This document shows, in pieces, positions 1 through 9,176 of a stretch of 64,000 bases of DNA. Each line of letters opens with the position of its first letter. Positions within the stretch are counted from its first letter, which is position 1. This DNA comes from Albirhodobacter sp048262715 (GTDB taxonomy: Bacteria > Pseudomonadota > Alphaproteobacteria > Rhodobacterales > Rhodobacteraceae): assembly GCA_048262715.1 (NCBI GenBank), contig JBLXEV010000001.1, positions 124,001 through 188,000 of the forward strand, written 5' to 3'. Below the pieces are notes generated by a model. That model saw only the letters and a list, made by a program, of their open reading frames with translations, had not been told where the DNA came from and did not search any database. A program made the position numbers and the translations under genes.

Positions 1-115
1 GAAACGTCTGAAAATCGCTGCTAATCACGCCTTTATTTGCCGAGCCTGAGGCCGCAGCGGCACCAGATGCGGCAGCAGCATTGCTGGCGGCGGCGGAAGT
101 GGCTGAAGTGACCAT
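1..115 (-). CDS. flgD: Flagellar hook capping protein FlgD (N-terminal fragment, cut by window edge)
   Basis: The reverse strand from position 115 opens a frame that begins MVTSATSAAASNAA and continues through an Ala/Ser/Gly-rich stretch to SSDFQTF at the window edge. An alanine-rich start followed by DFQTFLxLLxxQ is the usual N-terminus of FlgD, the cytoplasm-exported scaffold on which hook subunits assemble. An AAAGGA ribosome site lies 8 bases before the ATG. It follows fliK on the same strand with 28 bases between them, an arrangement common in alphaproteobacterial flagellar loci. Only about 38 residues are visible, so the identification rests on the short motif plus context. Confidence 0.72.
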   Translation of the reverse strand, partial: MVTSATSAAASNAAAASGAAAASGSANKGVISSDFQTF

Positions 116-143
116 GTGATATCCTTTCTAGAATCGGATCCGG

Positions 144-2015
144 TTAGATCCGCAGGTCCAAACCGCGCCCATCACTGTCGAGCGAGATACGAATGGGTTG
201 CAATTGCGCTGAAAGCGACTGTGCGATGGTACGCTCCGATGCCGTCGGCGCGCCCGTCTCAGCGGCGGTCGGTTCAGGCGCCCCAGCCTGAGCGCGGCCC
301 TGCTCCGAATGCTGCGAGAAACTGAACGAGACATCGGAATAGCCCATCTCGCGGAATTCTCGTGTGAGTGAGTCGATGTGACGACGCATCAGATCCAGCG
401 TGTCGTGGCGTTCTGCCTGAACGGAAACGACCATCGTCTGATCTCCCGCCGACTGCAGTGTCAGGCGCACGCGCCCTAATTCCTCCGGCGAGAGCGTAAG
501 CTCGACGGGCCGATCAGCCTGCATGGCGATCCCCGCCGCGATCTGCTGACCGACAGATCGCGCGACATCGGCCCGACTGGTATCAGCGAGATGGGCGGGG
601 CTCGTCAGCGGTGCCTCGGTCATCGCGCGGCGCTCGGCGTTCAGGGTGGGCTGCAAATCCCAGCGGGCGTCATCGCTTTCCCCACCCGCGGGTTTCACCT
701 CAACCATCCCGTCGATTGGCGCAATCATCCCTGGGCCGCTTTGGTCGGGCCTGGAGGGCCCTTCACTGCCAAAGGGCATGGTGCGCTCTGCCCGATCCTC
801 AGTCGCCTCACCTACCTCACGCGTTTCGCTGTGAACCGTTGGGCTTGGGTTATCAGACACCTTTGCAATCTCCGCGGGAGCGACAGGACGACCTTCTCTC
901 GTCGCCTCGACTACGCTGCGCCCTATGCCCCCCGCATTCGATGCCACGTTCGCCGAGATGCGTTCAATACCGTCCGGCTCTTGCGAATCGACAGTCTTAG
1001 ACGGATTCGGCGTCGCCTGATCAGGGCCTTTAGAGGCTCCCCGAGTGTTTGCATGCGTCGGAGCAGCGGGGGACAAGACACCCTGCGCCGAAGATTCCGC
1101 AAGCGCCCCATCCCTCGGCATGGAGAGCGCGGCACTCACCGCCGTTTCCGCCGTTCTCTCTGCCCCCTGTGCAAGCAATTGAGTACTTTCAGTCGAGCTT
1201 GGCGCCGTCGGCGATGGATCAAATTCTGCTTCGGGGCGTTGCTGCCCGGCGCTATGTCGCGCACCCGCCTCTGAGGCTGCCATAACCGGACCGCTGATGA
1301 CAGGCAAAGACCTGGCTCCAGAGACTGCCGGCTGATCGGTGGTGAAAATGCCCTCCACCGAGCGAGCCGCGCCAGAGCCGCCCGCCTCCCCCAAGCTGCC
1401 CATCGCGATGAGGAGCTGCGCCGCCAGCCTCTGCGTGTCGTGGACCGCAGGTTGCTCTACCGCAGGGAACGATTGGGGCGAGGATAGAAAATCCTGCATC
1501 GGCACAGGGGTGGCCGAGACGAACAACGCAACGTCGCTGCCAATCGTTTGTATCGCGACAAACTTGCCATCGGAGACGGGATTCGTCTGTAGTAATCGCG
1601 CATCTTCATCCGTGCTTGGCACATCGGCGACGGTCTCGCCCCCTTCCGATACGGATCCACTATCTTTCAGGTGATCGCCAGCATCCTGACGCCCTGCGTG
1701 CGCAAGCTCTTCGCTCGCCCCAACAGTGCCGGAAGACAGTCGCCATGCAAACGGCGTGTGCACCGCCTCAAAGCGATGCCAATCAGGCTGCGCCATAACT
1801 TCGCGCGGCGCGAATCCTTCCCTCTCCTCATCCGCGGTATCGGCCTCTGACGCCAATTCAACACATGGAATTCCGCCTTGCTGGCCACTGTCTGGCTGTG
1901 CGAGCAACGCATCAAACTCAGCGCCGGAAGCGCCACCGAAATGGTCTTCCATTGTGCTGCTTTGCATCATTGCGCCTGTGACTGTGGCGAACTCGCCTAT
2001 CTGAATCGGGTCCAT
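144..2015 (-). CDS. fliK: Flagellar hook-length control protein FliK
   Basis: FliK is a secreted molecular ruler that stops hook growth and switches export to filament substrates. The first ~450 residues are low-complexity, rich in Ser, Ala, Glu and Pro, as expected of the poorly conserved ruler part. The C-terminal ~150 residues carry the Flg_hook domain, with the pattern PVELTLSPEELGRVRLTL, a VSVQAERHDTLDLMRRH segment and a final LDLRI. The ATG at 2015 is preferred because AGGA sits five bases upstream; an in-frame GTG three codons earlier is possible. The gene is divergent from fliF and followed by flgD. Length (about 623 aa) is within the broad FliK range. Confidence 0.85.
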   Translation of the reverse strand: MDPIQIGEFATVTGAMMQSSTMEDHFGGASGAEFDALLAQPDSGQQGGIPCVELASEADTADEEREGFAPREVMAQPDWHRFEAVHTPFAWRLSSGTVGASEELAHAGRQDAGDHLKDSGSVSEGGETVADVPSTDEDARLLQTNPVSDGKFVAIQTIGSDVALFVSATPVPMQDFLSSPQSFPAVEQPAVHDTQRLAAQLLIAMGSLGEAGGSGAARSVEGIFTTDQPAVSGARSLPVISGPVMAASEAGARHSAGQQRPEAEFDPSPTAPSSTESTQLLAQGAERTAETAVSAALSMPRDGALAESSAQGVLSPAAPTHANTRGASKGPDQATPNPSKTVDSQEPDGIERISANVASNAGGIGRSVVEATREGRPVAPAEIAKVSDNPSPTVHSETREVGEATEDRAERTMPFGSEGPSRPDQSGPGMIAPIDGMVEVKPAGGESDDARWDLQPTLNAERRAMTEAPLTSPAHLADTSRADVARSVGQQIAAGIAMQADRPVELTLSPEELGRVRLTLQSAGDQTMVVSVQAERHDTLDLMRRHIDSLTREFREMGYSDVSFSFSQHSEQGRAQAGAPEPTAAETGAPTASERTIAQSLSAQLQPIRISLDSDGRGLDLRI

Positions 2016-2138
2016 GGTCCTCACGACTTCTGCCGGATCTCCTGCAAATATGCTGTCAGATCCTTACCGATTGTTAAGCGCGATCTGCGAATCCTTGGAA
2101 AGACGTCGGGGCAGAAGCCCACTCAGAGGAGATGCGTT

Positions 2139-3782
2139 GTGCAGCAGCTGATTGCCGTCTGGCAAAATTTGGATACGCAACGGCGGATTATCGTCGCGGG
2201 AGCAACGGTTGCGGTCTTCGCAGCGGTTCTGGCCTTGTCCAGCTTGGCAGGAAAGCCATCGATGTCGCTGCTTTATGCGGGGATGGAGGGGGCGCAGGCC
2301 GCAGAAGTTGTCAGCGCCCTAGAACAACGCGGCGCCATATATGAGGTGCGCGGCGATTCGATCTTTGTCGAGTCTCCCCGCCGTGACGAGCTGCGGATGA
2401 TGCTCGCAGGCGAAGGCCTCCCCGCGGCGGGCGGCCAAGGCTACGAGCTTCTCGATTCGCTGAGTGGTTTTGGCACCACATCTCAAATGTTCGACGCCGC
2501 CTATTGGCGCGCTAAAGAAGGTGAATTGGCCCGCACGATCCTTGCCAGCTCGCAAGTGCGTGCCGCGCGGGTGCATATTGCCAATGCCTCATCGCAGCCG
2601 TTTCGCAAAGATATCCATCCGACCGCTTCCGTCTGGATCACCAGCGCGGGCGGCAGCCTGTCCAGCGCACAAGCCAAGGCCATGAAGTTCCTGATTGCCT
2701 CCGCGGTCACCGGAATGCGCCCTGAAGATGTCTCGGTGATAGATAGCGAAGGCGGCCTGATCTCCTCAGGCGACGAGGAAACCGGCAATCCCAGTTCCGA
2801 CGACAAAGCCGTTGAGCTGAAACATAATGTCGAGAGGCTGTTGGAGGCCCGCGTGGGCTACGGCAAAGCGGTTGTCGAAGTCTCGGTTGAGACGGTTACC
2901 GAACGCGAGTCGATCTCCGAGCGGCGGTTTGATCCGGACTCGCGCATCGCGATTTCCACCGATGTCGAGGAGCGCAGTAATAAATCCGACGATTCCGGCG
3001 CGGGTGCGGTGACTGTTGCCTCAAACCTGCCCACAGGTGCGGGCGGCAGCCAAAGCACCTCGCAGAGCCAATCGAACGAGACCCGCGAGCGCACGAATTA
3101 CGAGGTGTCCGAGACCACCCGCGAAGTGTTGAAAACCCCCGGTGCGATCAAGAAAATCTCCGTAGCGGTGCTGGTCGATGGTCTCCAGCGCACCGATGCC
3201 GATGGCAATGTCACATGGGAAGATCGCCCCGCAGAGGAACTGGAAAGCCTGCGCGCGCTCGTTGCCTCGGCGGTGAGCTACAATGAGGCACGCGGCGATG
3301 AGATCACCTTGCGGTCCATGAGCTTCGAGCCTGTGGCCCTCACCGGAACAGAAGCCGTCGCGGGCAGTATCAGCAATATGCCGATCGACCTCACCAGTAT
3401 CATCCAAAGCGCGGTACTTGCAGTGGTCGCCTTGGTTCTGGGCCTCTTCGTGCTCAAGCCGATGCTTGCGCAGCCAGCGCGCGCGATCGAAGCGCCCAAT
3501 TCTGCCGCTGAACTCCCACGCCCTGAGGGCAACCGCGCCGCACTCCCGGCCCTGACTGGCGAAATCGACGAGGATCCAGATCTGCCTGGGAACCCGATGA
3601 CTGTCGTCTCCGATTTCGACATGGGCGAACTGTCGATGCCGATGGGTATGGCGATGGGCAATTACGGCGAAGAGGAAGAGCTGGATCCCGTGGATCGGCT
3701 GCGCAAGCTGATCGAGGAACGTCAGACGGAATCCGTCGAGATTCTGCGCGGCTGGCTTGAAGACAGAGAGGAGAACGTTTGA
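2139..3782 (+). CDS. fliF: Flagellar MS-ring protein FliF
   Basis: FliF forms the membrane/supramembrane ring that nucleates the basal body. The start is GTG at 2139, 8 bases after GAGGAG, giving 547 aa, the normal size. The longer frame upstream has no family match. Seen in the protein: a first membrane segment at ~20-40 (IIVAGATVAVFAAVLALSS), the YscJ/FliF ring domain beginning SLLYAGMEGAQAAEV, the conserved stretch with RVHIA and a KxxSVAVLVDG motif, and a second membrane segment near residue 420 (IIQSAVLAVVALVLGLFVL). The tail is acidic and ends close to the FliG-binding region. The stop overlaps the fliH start (TGATG). Confidence 0.95.
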   Translation: MQQLIAVWQNLDTQRRIIVAGATVAVFAAVLALSSLAGKPSMSLLYAGMEGAQAAEVVSALEQRGAIYEVRGDSIFVESPRRDELRMMLAGEGLPAAGGQGYELLDSLSGFGTTSQMFDAAYWRAKEGELARTILASSQVRAARVHIANASSQPFRKDIHPTASVWITSAGGSLSSAQAKAMKFLIASAVTGMRPEDVSVIDSEGGLISSGDEETGNPSSDDKAVELKHNVERLLEARVGYGKAVVEVSVETVTERESISERRFDPDSRIAISTDVEERSNKSDDSGAGAVTVASNLPTGAGGSQSTSQSQSNETRERTNYEVSETTREVLKTPGAIKKISVAVLVDGLQRTDADGNVTWEDRPAEELESLRALVASAVSYNEARGDEITLRSMSFEPVALTGTEAVAGSISNMPIDLTSIIQSAVLAVVALVLGLFVLKPMLAQPARAIEAPNSAAELPRPEGNRAALPALTGEIDEDPDLPGNPMTVVSDFDMGELSMPMGMAMGNYGEEEELDPVDRLRKLIEERQTESVEILRGWLEDREENV

Positions 3783-4375
3783 TGGCACGTTTGAAGCTGG
3801 AAGTCTTCGAAGCGCCAGAAGCGCAAACCGACCAGATTGCCCTCGGCCCGGTGGAGTTTGAAGAAACCAAGCTCGCCGCCTTCGAGAAGGGATACGCCGC
3901 CGGATGGGAGGATGCGATTGCCGCACAGGATACGGAATCGGCGCGGCTCACAGGCGATCTGGGGCGCAATATGCTCCAGCTTTCGGCCTCCTACGAGGAA
4001 ATCCGAAAGCACCTTCTAGAAGCGATTGATCCGTTGTTGCGCGAGATTGTGTCCAAAGTCATGCCGAGTATCGCCCGCGAAACTCTGCCGCACATCGTGT
4101 TGGAGCATCTGCTCCCGATCGCGCAAACCGCCGCCGCCGCGCCAATCCGCGTGGTTGCGAACCCGTTAAGTTTGCCCCAGATCCGCGCGTTGCTGGAGCC
4201 AGTGTCCACCCTTCCGTTCCAGTTCGTCGACGAACCGAGCTTGAGCGAGGGCCAAGTCTACCTGCGGATGAGCGGCACCGAAACGCGCATTGATCTGGAT
4301 GGCGTTACCGAGGCAATCGGCGCCGCGATTGAAGCCTATTTCAGAGTTGAAACCCCGGAGAGCGAAGATGAATGA
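3782..4375 (+). CDS. fliH: Flagellar assembly/export protein FliH-like
   Basis: A 197-residue soluble protein lying between fliF and fliN. FliH acts as the stator and negative regulator of the export ATPase FliI and links it to FliN. The first half is acidic and predicted helical, including FEKGYAAGWEDAI, a typical FliH/YscL segment. The C-terminal half (VANPLSLPQIRALLEPV and QVYLRMSGTETRIDLDGV) matches the general FliH C-domain layout. The ATG overlaps the fliF stop, and the ribosome site GAGAGGAG lies inside fliF. FliH sequences diverge strongly, so the name rests partly on gene order. No fliI is in the window. Confidence 0.75.
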   Translation: MARLKLEVFEAPEAQTDQIALGPVEFEETKLAAFEKGYAAGWEDAIAAQDTESARLTGDLGRNMLQLSASYEEIRKHLLEAIDPLLREIVSKVMPSIARETLPHIVLEHLLPIAQTAAAAPIRVVANPLSLPQIRALLEPVSTLPFQFVDEPSLSEGQVYLRMSGTETRIDLDGVTEAIGAAIEAYFRVETPESEDE

Positions 4376-4652
4376 CACCCCCCGTATCGATTCGACTGGC
4401 GCCAACCCGTTCACCCAAGTGCCGATTGAAATCACGATCTCCGTCGGCAAGGCGCGCCCGTTGGTGCGGGATTTGCTGCGTCTAAAGGCCGATGCGATCC
4501 TGCCGCTGGACCGCCGCGTGGATGATCCAGTGGAGCTTTACGTCGGCGACAAGCTCATCGCGCGCGGGGAGTTGACCGAGCTGGATGGCGATCAGGCGGG
4601 GCAATTGGCGGTGCGGCTCACCGAAGTTGCCGATCTGCAAAACGGGCTGTGA
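4368..4652 (+). CDS. fliN: Flagellar motor switch protein FliN (short SpoA-domain form)
   Basis: FliN is the C-ring subunit that, with FliM and FliG, sets rotation direction and docks the export apparatus. At 94 aa this is essentially the SpoA domain alone. The core reads PIEITISVGKARPLVRDLLRLK, then a hydrophobic/acidic stretch ending VELYVGDKLIARGEL, the signature of the fold. The start overlaps the last 8 bases of fliH, so translation is coupled. The short N-terminus is usual in alphaproteobacteria. Confidence 0.9.
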   Translation: MNDTPRIDSTGANPFTQVPIEITISVGKARPLVRDLLRLKADAILPLDRRVDDPVELYVGDKLIARGELTELDGDQAGQLAVRLTEVADLQNGL

Positions 4653-4662
4653 GGTGACCCTG

Positions 4663-5394
4663 ATGCGCCGCGCCCTTCTGCTCGCGCTTCTGGCCTTGCC
4701 CCTGCTTCTCGCAGGCCCAACCGCAGCACAGGATCTATCGCTCTCACTGGGCGACGGCGATAGCCTTGCGGGCCGCTCCATGTTGATCATCGGCGGGATC
4801 ACGATCTTGAGTCTCGCGCCCGGTCTGGCGATCATGATCACCTGCTTCCCCTTCGTGGTCACCGTATTCTCGATCCTGCGCCAAGCCATTGGCTTGCAAC
4901 AAGCCCCGCCGAATATGCTGATCATCAGCCTATCGCTGTTTCTGACATGGTTCATCATGGAGCCGGTGTTTTCCGAGAGTTGGGCAATTGCGATCAAGCC
5001 ACTCATGGACGGGGCAATTGATCTGCCAACGGCTTTCCGCGAGGGCATCGCACCGTTTCGCGGCTTCATGGCCAACCGCGCCGATCCGGAAACCTATGCC
5101 GCGCTTGCCGCCCTGCGCCCAGATACCGCGCCAATCAAATCCCTCACCGATGCGCCCCTCTCGACGTTGGTGCCCAGCTTCATGCTCTCGGAAATCACCC
5201 GCGCGTTCGAGATCGGCTTTCTGGTCTATCTCCCCTTCCTCATCATCGACCTCGTCGTCTCCGCCGTGCTGATGTCAATGGGGATGATGATGGTGCCGCC
5301 TGCTGTCGTCTCGATGCCGTTCAAACTGGCCTTCTTCGTCGTGGCCGATGGATGGACACTACTTTCCAGCGCTTTGGTGCGAAGCTATTTCTAA
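4663..5394 (+). CDS. fliP: Flagellar type III export gate protein FliP
   Basis: FliP is the main ring subunit of the FliPQR export gate in the inner membrane. The protein (243 aa) starts with a cleavable signal peptide (MRRALLLALLALPLLLAGPTAA), as FliP proteins do. It then has four membrane segments and the family motifs TCFPFVVTVFSILRQAIGLQQAPPN and SFMLSEITRAFEIGFLVYLPFLIIDLVVSAVLMSMGMMM (quoted in pieces around residues 65-85 and 175-210). ATG 4663 is preferred for its GAGG site; a GTG nine bases earlier is the alternative. It lies 10 bases after fliN and is followed by a strong terminator, so the visible fliFHNP operon ends here. fliQ and fliR are not adjacent. Confidence 0.95.
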   Translation: MRRALLLALLALPLLLAGPTAAQDLSLSLGDGDSLAGRSMLIIGGITILSLAPGLAIMITCFPFVVTVFSILRQAIGLQQAPPNMLIISLSLFLTWFIMEPVFSESWAIAIKPLMDGAIDLPTAFREGIAPFRGFMANRADPETYAALAALRPDTAPIKSLTDAPLSTLVPSFMLSEITRAFEIGFLVYLPFLIIDLVVSAVLMSMGMMMVPPAVVSMPFKLAFFVVADGWTLLSSALVRSYF

Positions 5395-5395
5395 T

Positions 5396-5428
5396 AAAAA
5401 ACGCCCCTCGGAAACCGAGGGGCGTTTT
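5396..5428. terminator. Bidirectional rho-independent terminator between fliP and trxA
   Basis: A perfect 11-bp inverted repeat (ACGCCCCTCGG, loop AAA, CCGAGGGGCGT) is flanked by an A-tract on the left and a T-tract on the right. It can therefore stop both the plus-strand fli operon and the minus-strand trxA transcript. It lies immediately after the fliP stop. Confidence 0.92.
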
Positions 5429-5451
5429 CGTCTATCAGGGGATCGATGCCC

Positions 5452-5772
5452 TCAAAGAGCGGTGTCGATCCAGACTTTCAGCGCCGCTTTCGGGGCCGCG
5501 CCAACCTTGTTGGAAATCGGCTCGCCGTCTTTGAACAAGAACAGCGCCGGAATCCCGCGCACGCCGAGTTTGGCAGGGCTATCGGGGTTCTCGTCAACGT
5601 TGATTTTCACGATTTTGACCTTATCGCCATATTCGGCGGAAAGCTCTTCAAGCGACGGGCCGATCTGGCGGCACGGGCCGCACCATTCGGCCCAGAAATC
5701 AACCACGACCGGCACGTCGGATTGGCGAACTTCCGCGTCGAAAGTTGCATCGGTCACTGCGACAGTGGACAT
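5452..5772 (-). CDS. trxA: Thioredoxin
   Basis: A 106-residue cytoplasmic thioredoxin that reduces protein disulfides. The active site WCGPC occupies residues 30-34 after the VDFWAEW strand. The cis-proline loop (GIPALFLF) and the Gly-rich FKDGE turn are in the usual places, and the length is standard. An AGGAG site precedes the ATG. It is the last gene of the minus-strand divL-tsaE-amgK-murU-addB-addA-trxA run, 53 bases after addA, a widespread alphaproteobacterial order. Confidence 0.97.
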   Translation of the reverse strand: MSTVAVTDATFDAEVRQSDVPVVVDFWAEWCGPCRQIGPSLEELSAEYGDKVKIVKINVDENPDSPAKLGVRGIPALFLFKDGEPISNKVGAAPKAALKVWIDTAL

Positions 5773-5825
5773 GAGATTCTCCTAAACTGGTGTTGAAGGG
5801 AACGTAGGCGCGCCCCCTCCAATCG

Positions 5826-8800
5826 TCAAGATGCAGTAGCTGCGCGCAGGGCAGCATCAACCTGTGCGCAATCCAACGGCATCAACTGGTTTGTGGCTGT
5901 CCAATAGATCTCTGTGATCACATCGTGATCAGGATAAATCTGTTTGATCGCAGCGCGATACGCACCCATCTGCCGCAGGATACCGAGCGGCACAGAGGCC
6001 GCCGTTTCGGGCACTGTCGCGTTGGATTTAAAATCAAGAATGCGCACTTCTTTTTCGTCGACCCGCAGAAGGTCGATGGTGCCATTGACCAGCGCGCCGC
6101 CCAGTTCCGGCAGTCGCGCCGTGAACGCGACCTCCGCCAGTGCGTTTTCGCGGTATGGGGTCAGATGCGCGCAGAGCACGGTGCGCAGCGCCTCGGCCAG
6201 CGCTTCTTCTGGATCCCCCAGATAGCCCGCCAAGACCCCTTCCGCCGCTCTCAATTGCTCGGCTTCGGGCAGCGCAAACAGATGCTCGACAAGCGCGTGA
6301 ATCACCGTCCCGCGCGCTTTGGCATCATTGCTTTGCTCAACCTCGGAATATGGCCCAAAGACAACCTTCGCCCCGCCCAGATCGGAGGGCGAGACGATTT
6401 TCTCTGCGGGAACGCCGCGCGGCGCACTCTGTGTCACCCACGGGAGAAGCGCGATATGGGACTGCTCCGCGACCGTGCGCGGCGCGCTATTCTCCGGCCA
6501 ATCGCCAAAGGTCAGCCGCTGGATCGGCCCATGCTCAGACGGCACTTCCACCGTCACCGCACCGCTTTTGCCCATCGCATCGGCGACCAGAGAATACCAA
6601 TTGTCGCCGCCCTCGGTCACCTTGCCCGCCGAGCAAATGATCAGCCATTTCTCGGCCCGTGTCAGCGCCACGTATAACAGCCGCAGCTTTTCCTCCACCC
6701 CGCGCTGGACCTGATGCGCCTGCACCTCTGCCAGCGCTTCGGGCACACGATCCTTCGCCCCCGCCAGCACGATACTGCCGCCGAACTCCACAAAAGGCCC
6801 CGCTTTTGGCGGCTTGAGATCCTGCGTCTCGGGCAAGATCACAATCGGCGCTTCCAGCCCTTTGGAGCCATGCACCGTCATCACGCGGATCGCGCCGCCG
6901 TCCCCCTCAAGCTGCCGTTTCACCTCGACATCGCCGGAAGACAGCCAACTCAAAAACCCCGTCAGGCTCGGGATCTCGCTCTGCTCGAATTTCAGCGCCT
7001 GCGACAGCAGCTCGTCAATGCCTTCCTCTGCCTCGCGCCCCAGCCGCGCGATCAGCCGCTCGCGGCCTTTGTGATGCACCAAGAGCCGCTCGATCAACTC
7101 GTAAGGGCGCAAGAAATCCGCGCGATCCAGCAGATCGCTCAGCACTTCGCGCGTCGCGGCATGGGCTTCATCATCGCGCAGCGCCTTCCACAGCTTGCCC
7201 TTGCGCGGCTGGGCAAGGCGGTAGAGCGCATCCTCGGACCATCCGAACAACGGCGAGCGCAGCGTCTCCGCCAGCGACAAATCATCATCCGTCGTGACCA
7301 AAAACCCGATCAGCGCACCGATATCGCGCACCGCAAGCTCCGCGCCGAGTTTGAGCCGATCCGCCCCGGCAATCGCCAGCCCCCGCGTTTTACACGCGCG
7401 GATCAACTCGTCGAACAGCCCCCTACGGCGCTGCACGAGGATCAGGAAATCGCCCTCATGCACGGGCCGAGCGCCCGCCCCGTCCGGGATCTGCACACCG
7501 CTCTCAATCATCCGCGCGATCTCATCCGCGATCCGCCCGGCCAGCACGACGTTTTCATCGTTCTCGCCGCGCAGATCACGGGGATCCTCCCAATGCTCAT
7601 CGGGGTCTGCCGCCTCTGGCTTGGGCACAACGGGCCAGAGATCCACCCGACCGGGAAGCGCGCCGAAGAAGGCAATATGCTTGGCCTCCCCGCCGATACC
7701 GTGGCGCACCCGCTCGTCAAAGGTCTGATCCACAAGGTTCAGCACGGCCGAGGAGGAGCGGAAAGAATAGGCCAAATCGAGCGATTGCATCGGCACGCCC
7801 AGCGCGGCGTAGCGCTGCGCGAAATGCTCTTCCATCCGCCCGAACGCCGCCAGATCCGCGCCTTGGAAAGAATAGATCGACTGTTTCTTATCGCCCACGA
7901 CAAACAGGGTGCGGCCAATATCACGCGCACTTTCACCTGCAGTGAATTCATCCGCCAGCGCCTCGATCACCTTCCACTGCGCGGGGCTGGTATCTTGCGC
8001 CTCATCGACAAGGATATGATCAATCCCGCCGTCCAACCGGAACAAAACCCACTGCGCCACCGAGGAATCGGAAAGCAAGGCACCTGCCCGCTCGATCAGA
8101 TCGTCAAAATCCAGCCAACCGCGCGCCGCTTTGCGCCTCTGATAGCGCGGCAGGTAGGCCTCCGCGAATTGATGCAGCACGAAGGTTTGCTCCGCCGCCA
8201 TGAGGCCAAGCCGGACAGGCCGCGCCTCCGCGAACCGCTCCATCATATCGTCCAGCTCGGGGATAAATGCCGAGGCCGCGCCTGCCGCCATCGCTTTTGT
8301 CGGCAGCTTTCCGACCTTCGCCCCGTAGGGCGCTGCCGCCTTTTCGCCGAACAAAAACAGCCCCTCAAGCCGCAGATACGTCGCGAGATCGCCCGGCTGC
8401 GCCTGCGCCATAATTGCCGCCGACTTGGCATCCGTGACGCCACCCTTCGCTAGGATCGGCGCGAGTTTCCGTAGCATCTCAATATCGCGCGCGGGCATCA
8501 CCTCCGTAATCAGCCCTTCCATCGTGGCCTCAAGCGGCAGATTGAACAGCGCGCGCGAGGCCGCCCGATCCAGCGGCTTCGTGAACAGCATATGGTGGCG
8601 GGCAAGACCTTGCAGGAAATTATCCAAGCTCATCTCAGGCAGATGCGGGGCCATTGCGTCGAAGACGGCGGTATCGCCCTGCGCCGCCATCTCGTCCAAA
8701 ATCTCCGCGCGCAGCAAGGCCCCCGCGCGCTCGTCCATCTCCGAGAAGCCGTGCGACACGCCCGCCTCTAGCGGGAAGCGGCGCAGCAAGGACGCACAGA

Positions 8801-9176
8801 AAGAGTGGATCGTCTGGATCTTCAACCCGCCCGGCGTCTCGATCGCCTTAGCGAACAGCCGCCGCGCCTCACGCAGGTTTTCTGCCGAAATTTCCCCCTC
8901 TTCGCCCAAGAGCCAAAGTTCCTTGCGCAGCGCCTCCTCCGGCAGCATCGCCCATGTCCCCAACCGCTCGAGCAAACGGTTCTGCATCTCTGCCGCCGCA
9001 GCTTTGGTATAGGTCAGGCACAGGATTTTATGCGGCTCGGTGCCACGCAGCAAAAGCCGCGCCACGCGGTCGGTCAGAACCCGTGTTTTGCCCGATCCGG
9101 CATTGGCGGAAAGCCATGTCGAGGCGGTCGGTTCGGCGGCGCGCAGCTGCGCTTCGCTTGCGGCATTGCGCTTCAT
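5826..9176 (-). CDS. addA: Double-strand break repair helicase-nuclease AddA
   Basis: AddA is the UvrD-type 3'-5' helicase and nuclease subunit of AddAB, which processes DNA ends for RecA (the RecBCD counterpart). The 1116-aa protein shows Walker A near residue 25 (SANAGSGKT), motif II (HILVDEAQDTSPAQW), motif III (FVVGDKKQSIYSFQGAD), motif V/VI (MTVHGSKGLEAPIV and LLYVALTRAEKW) and a C-terminal PD-(D/E)XK nuclease centre (VRILDFKSN). The start overlaps the addB stop (ATGA), so the two subunits are made together. Confidence 0.96.
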   Translation of the reverse strand: MKRNAASEAQLRAAEPTASTWLSANAGSGKTRVLTDRVARLLLRGTEPHKILCLTYTKAAAAEMQNRLLERLGTWAMLPEEALRKELWLLGEEGEISAENLREARRLFAKAIETPGGLKIQTIHSFCASLLRRFPLEAGVSHGFSEMDERAGALLRAEILDEMAAQGDTAVFDAMAPHLPEMSLDNFLQGLARHHMLFTKPLDRAASRALFNLPLEATMEGLITEVMPARDIEMLRKLAPILAKGGVTDAKSAAIMAQAQPGDLATYLRLEGLFLFGEKAAAPYGAKVGKLPTKAMAAGAASAFIPELDDMMERFAEARPVRLGLMAAEQTFVLHQFAEAYLPRYQRRKAARGWLDFDDLIERAGALLSDSSVAQWVLFRLDGGIDHILVDEAQDTSPAQWKVIEALADEFTAGESARDIGRTLFVVGDKKQSIYSFQGADLAAFGRMEEHFAQRYAALGVPMQSLDLAYSFRSSSAVLNLVDQTFDERVRHGIGGEAKHIAFFGALPGRVDLWPVVPKPEAADPDEHWEDPRDLRGENDENVVLAGRIADEIARMIESGVQIPDGAGARPVHEGDFLILVQRRRGLFDELIRACKTRGLAIAGADRLKLGAELAVRDIGALIGFLVTTDDDLSLAETLRSPLFGWSEDALYRLAQPRKGKLWKALRDDEAHAATREVLSDLLDRADFLRPYELIERLLVHHKGRERLIARLGREAEEGIDELLSQALKFEQSEIPSLTGFLSWLSSGDVEVKRQLEGDGGAIRVMTVHGSKGLEAPIVILPETQDLKPPKAGPFVEFGGSIVLAGAKDRVPEALAEVQAHQVQRGVEEKLRLLYVALTRAEKWLIICSAGKVTEGGDNWYSLVADAMGKSGAVTVEVPSEHGPIQRLTFGDWPENSAPRTVAEQSHIALLPWVTQSAPRGVPAEKIVSPSDLGGAKVVFGPYSEVEQSNDAKARGTVIHALVEHLFALPEAEQLRAAEGVLAGYLGDPEEALAEALRTVLCAHLTPYRENALAEVAFTARLPELGGALVNGTIDLLRVDEKEVRILDFKSNATVPETAASVPLGILRQMGAYRAAIKQIYPDHDVITEIYWTATNQLMPLDCAQVDAALRAATAS

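Noticed and set aside
2080..2105. CtrA site between fliK and fliF
   Set aside because: The candidate TTAC...TTAA has a 6-base spacer and a mismatch, so it does not meet the TTAA-N7-TTAA rule.
6714..8453. Plus-strand 579-codon frame inside addA
   Set aside because: It is antisense to helicase motifs that are clearly conserved; the product is Arg/Gln/His-rich low complexity with no recognisable domain.
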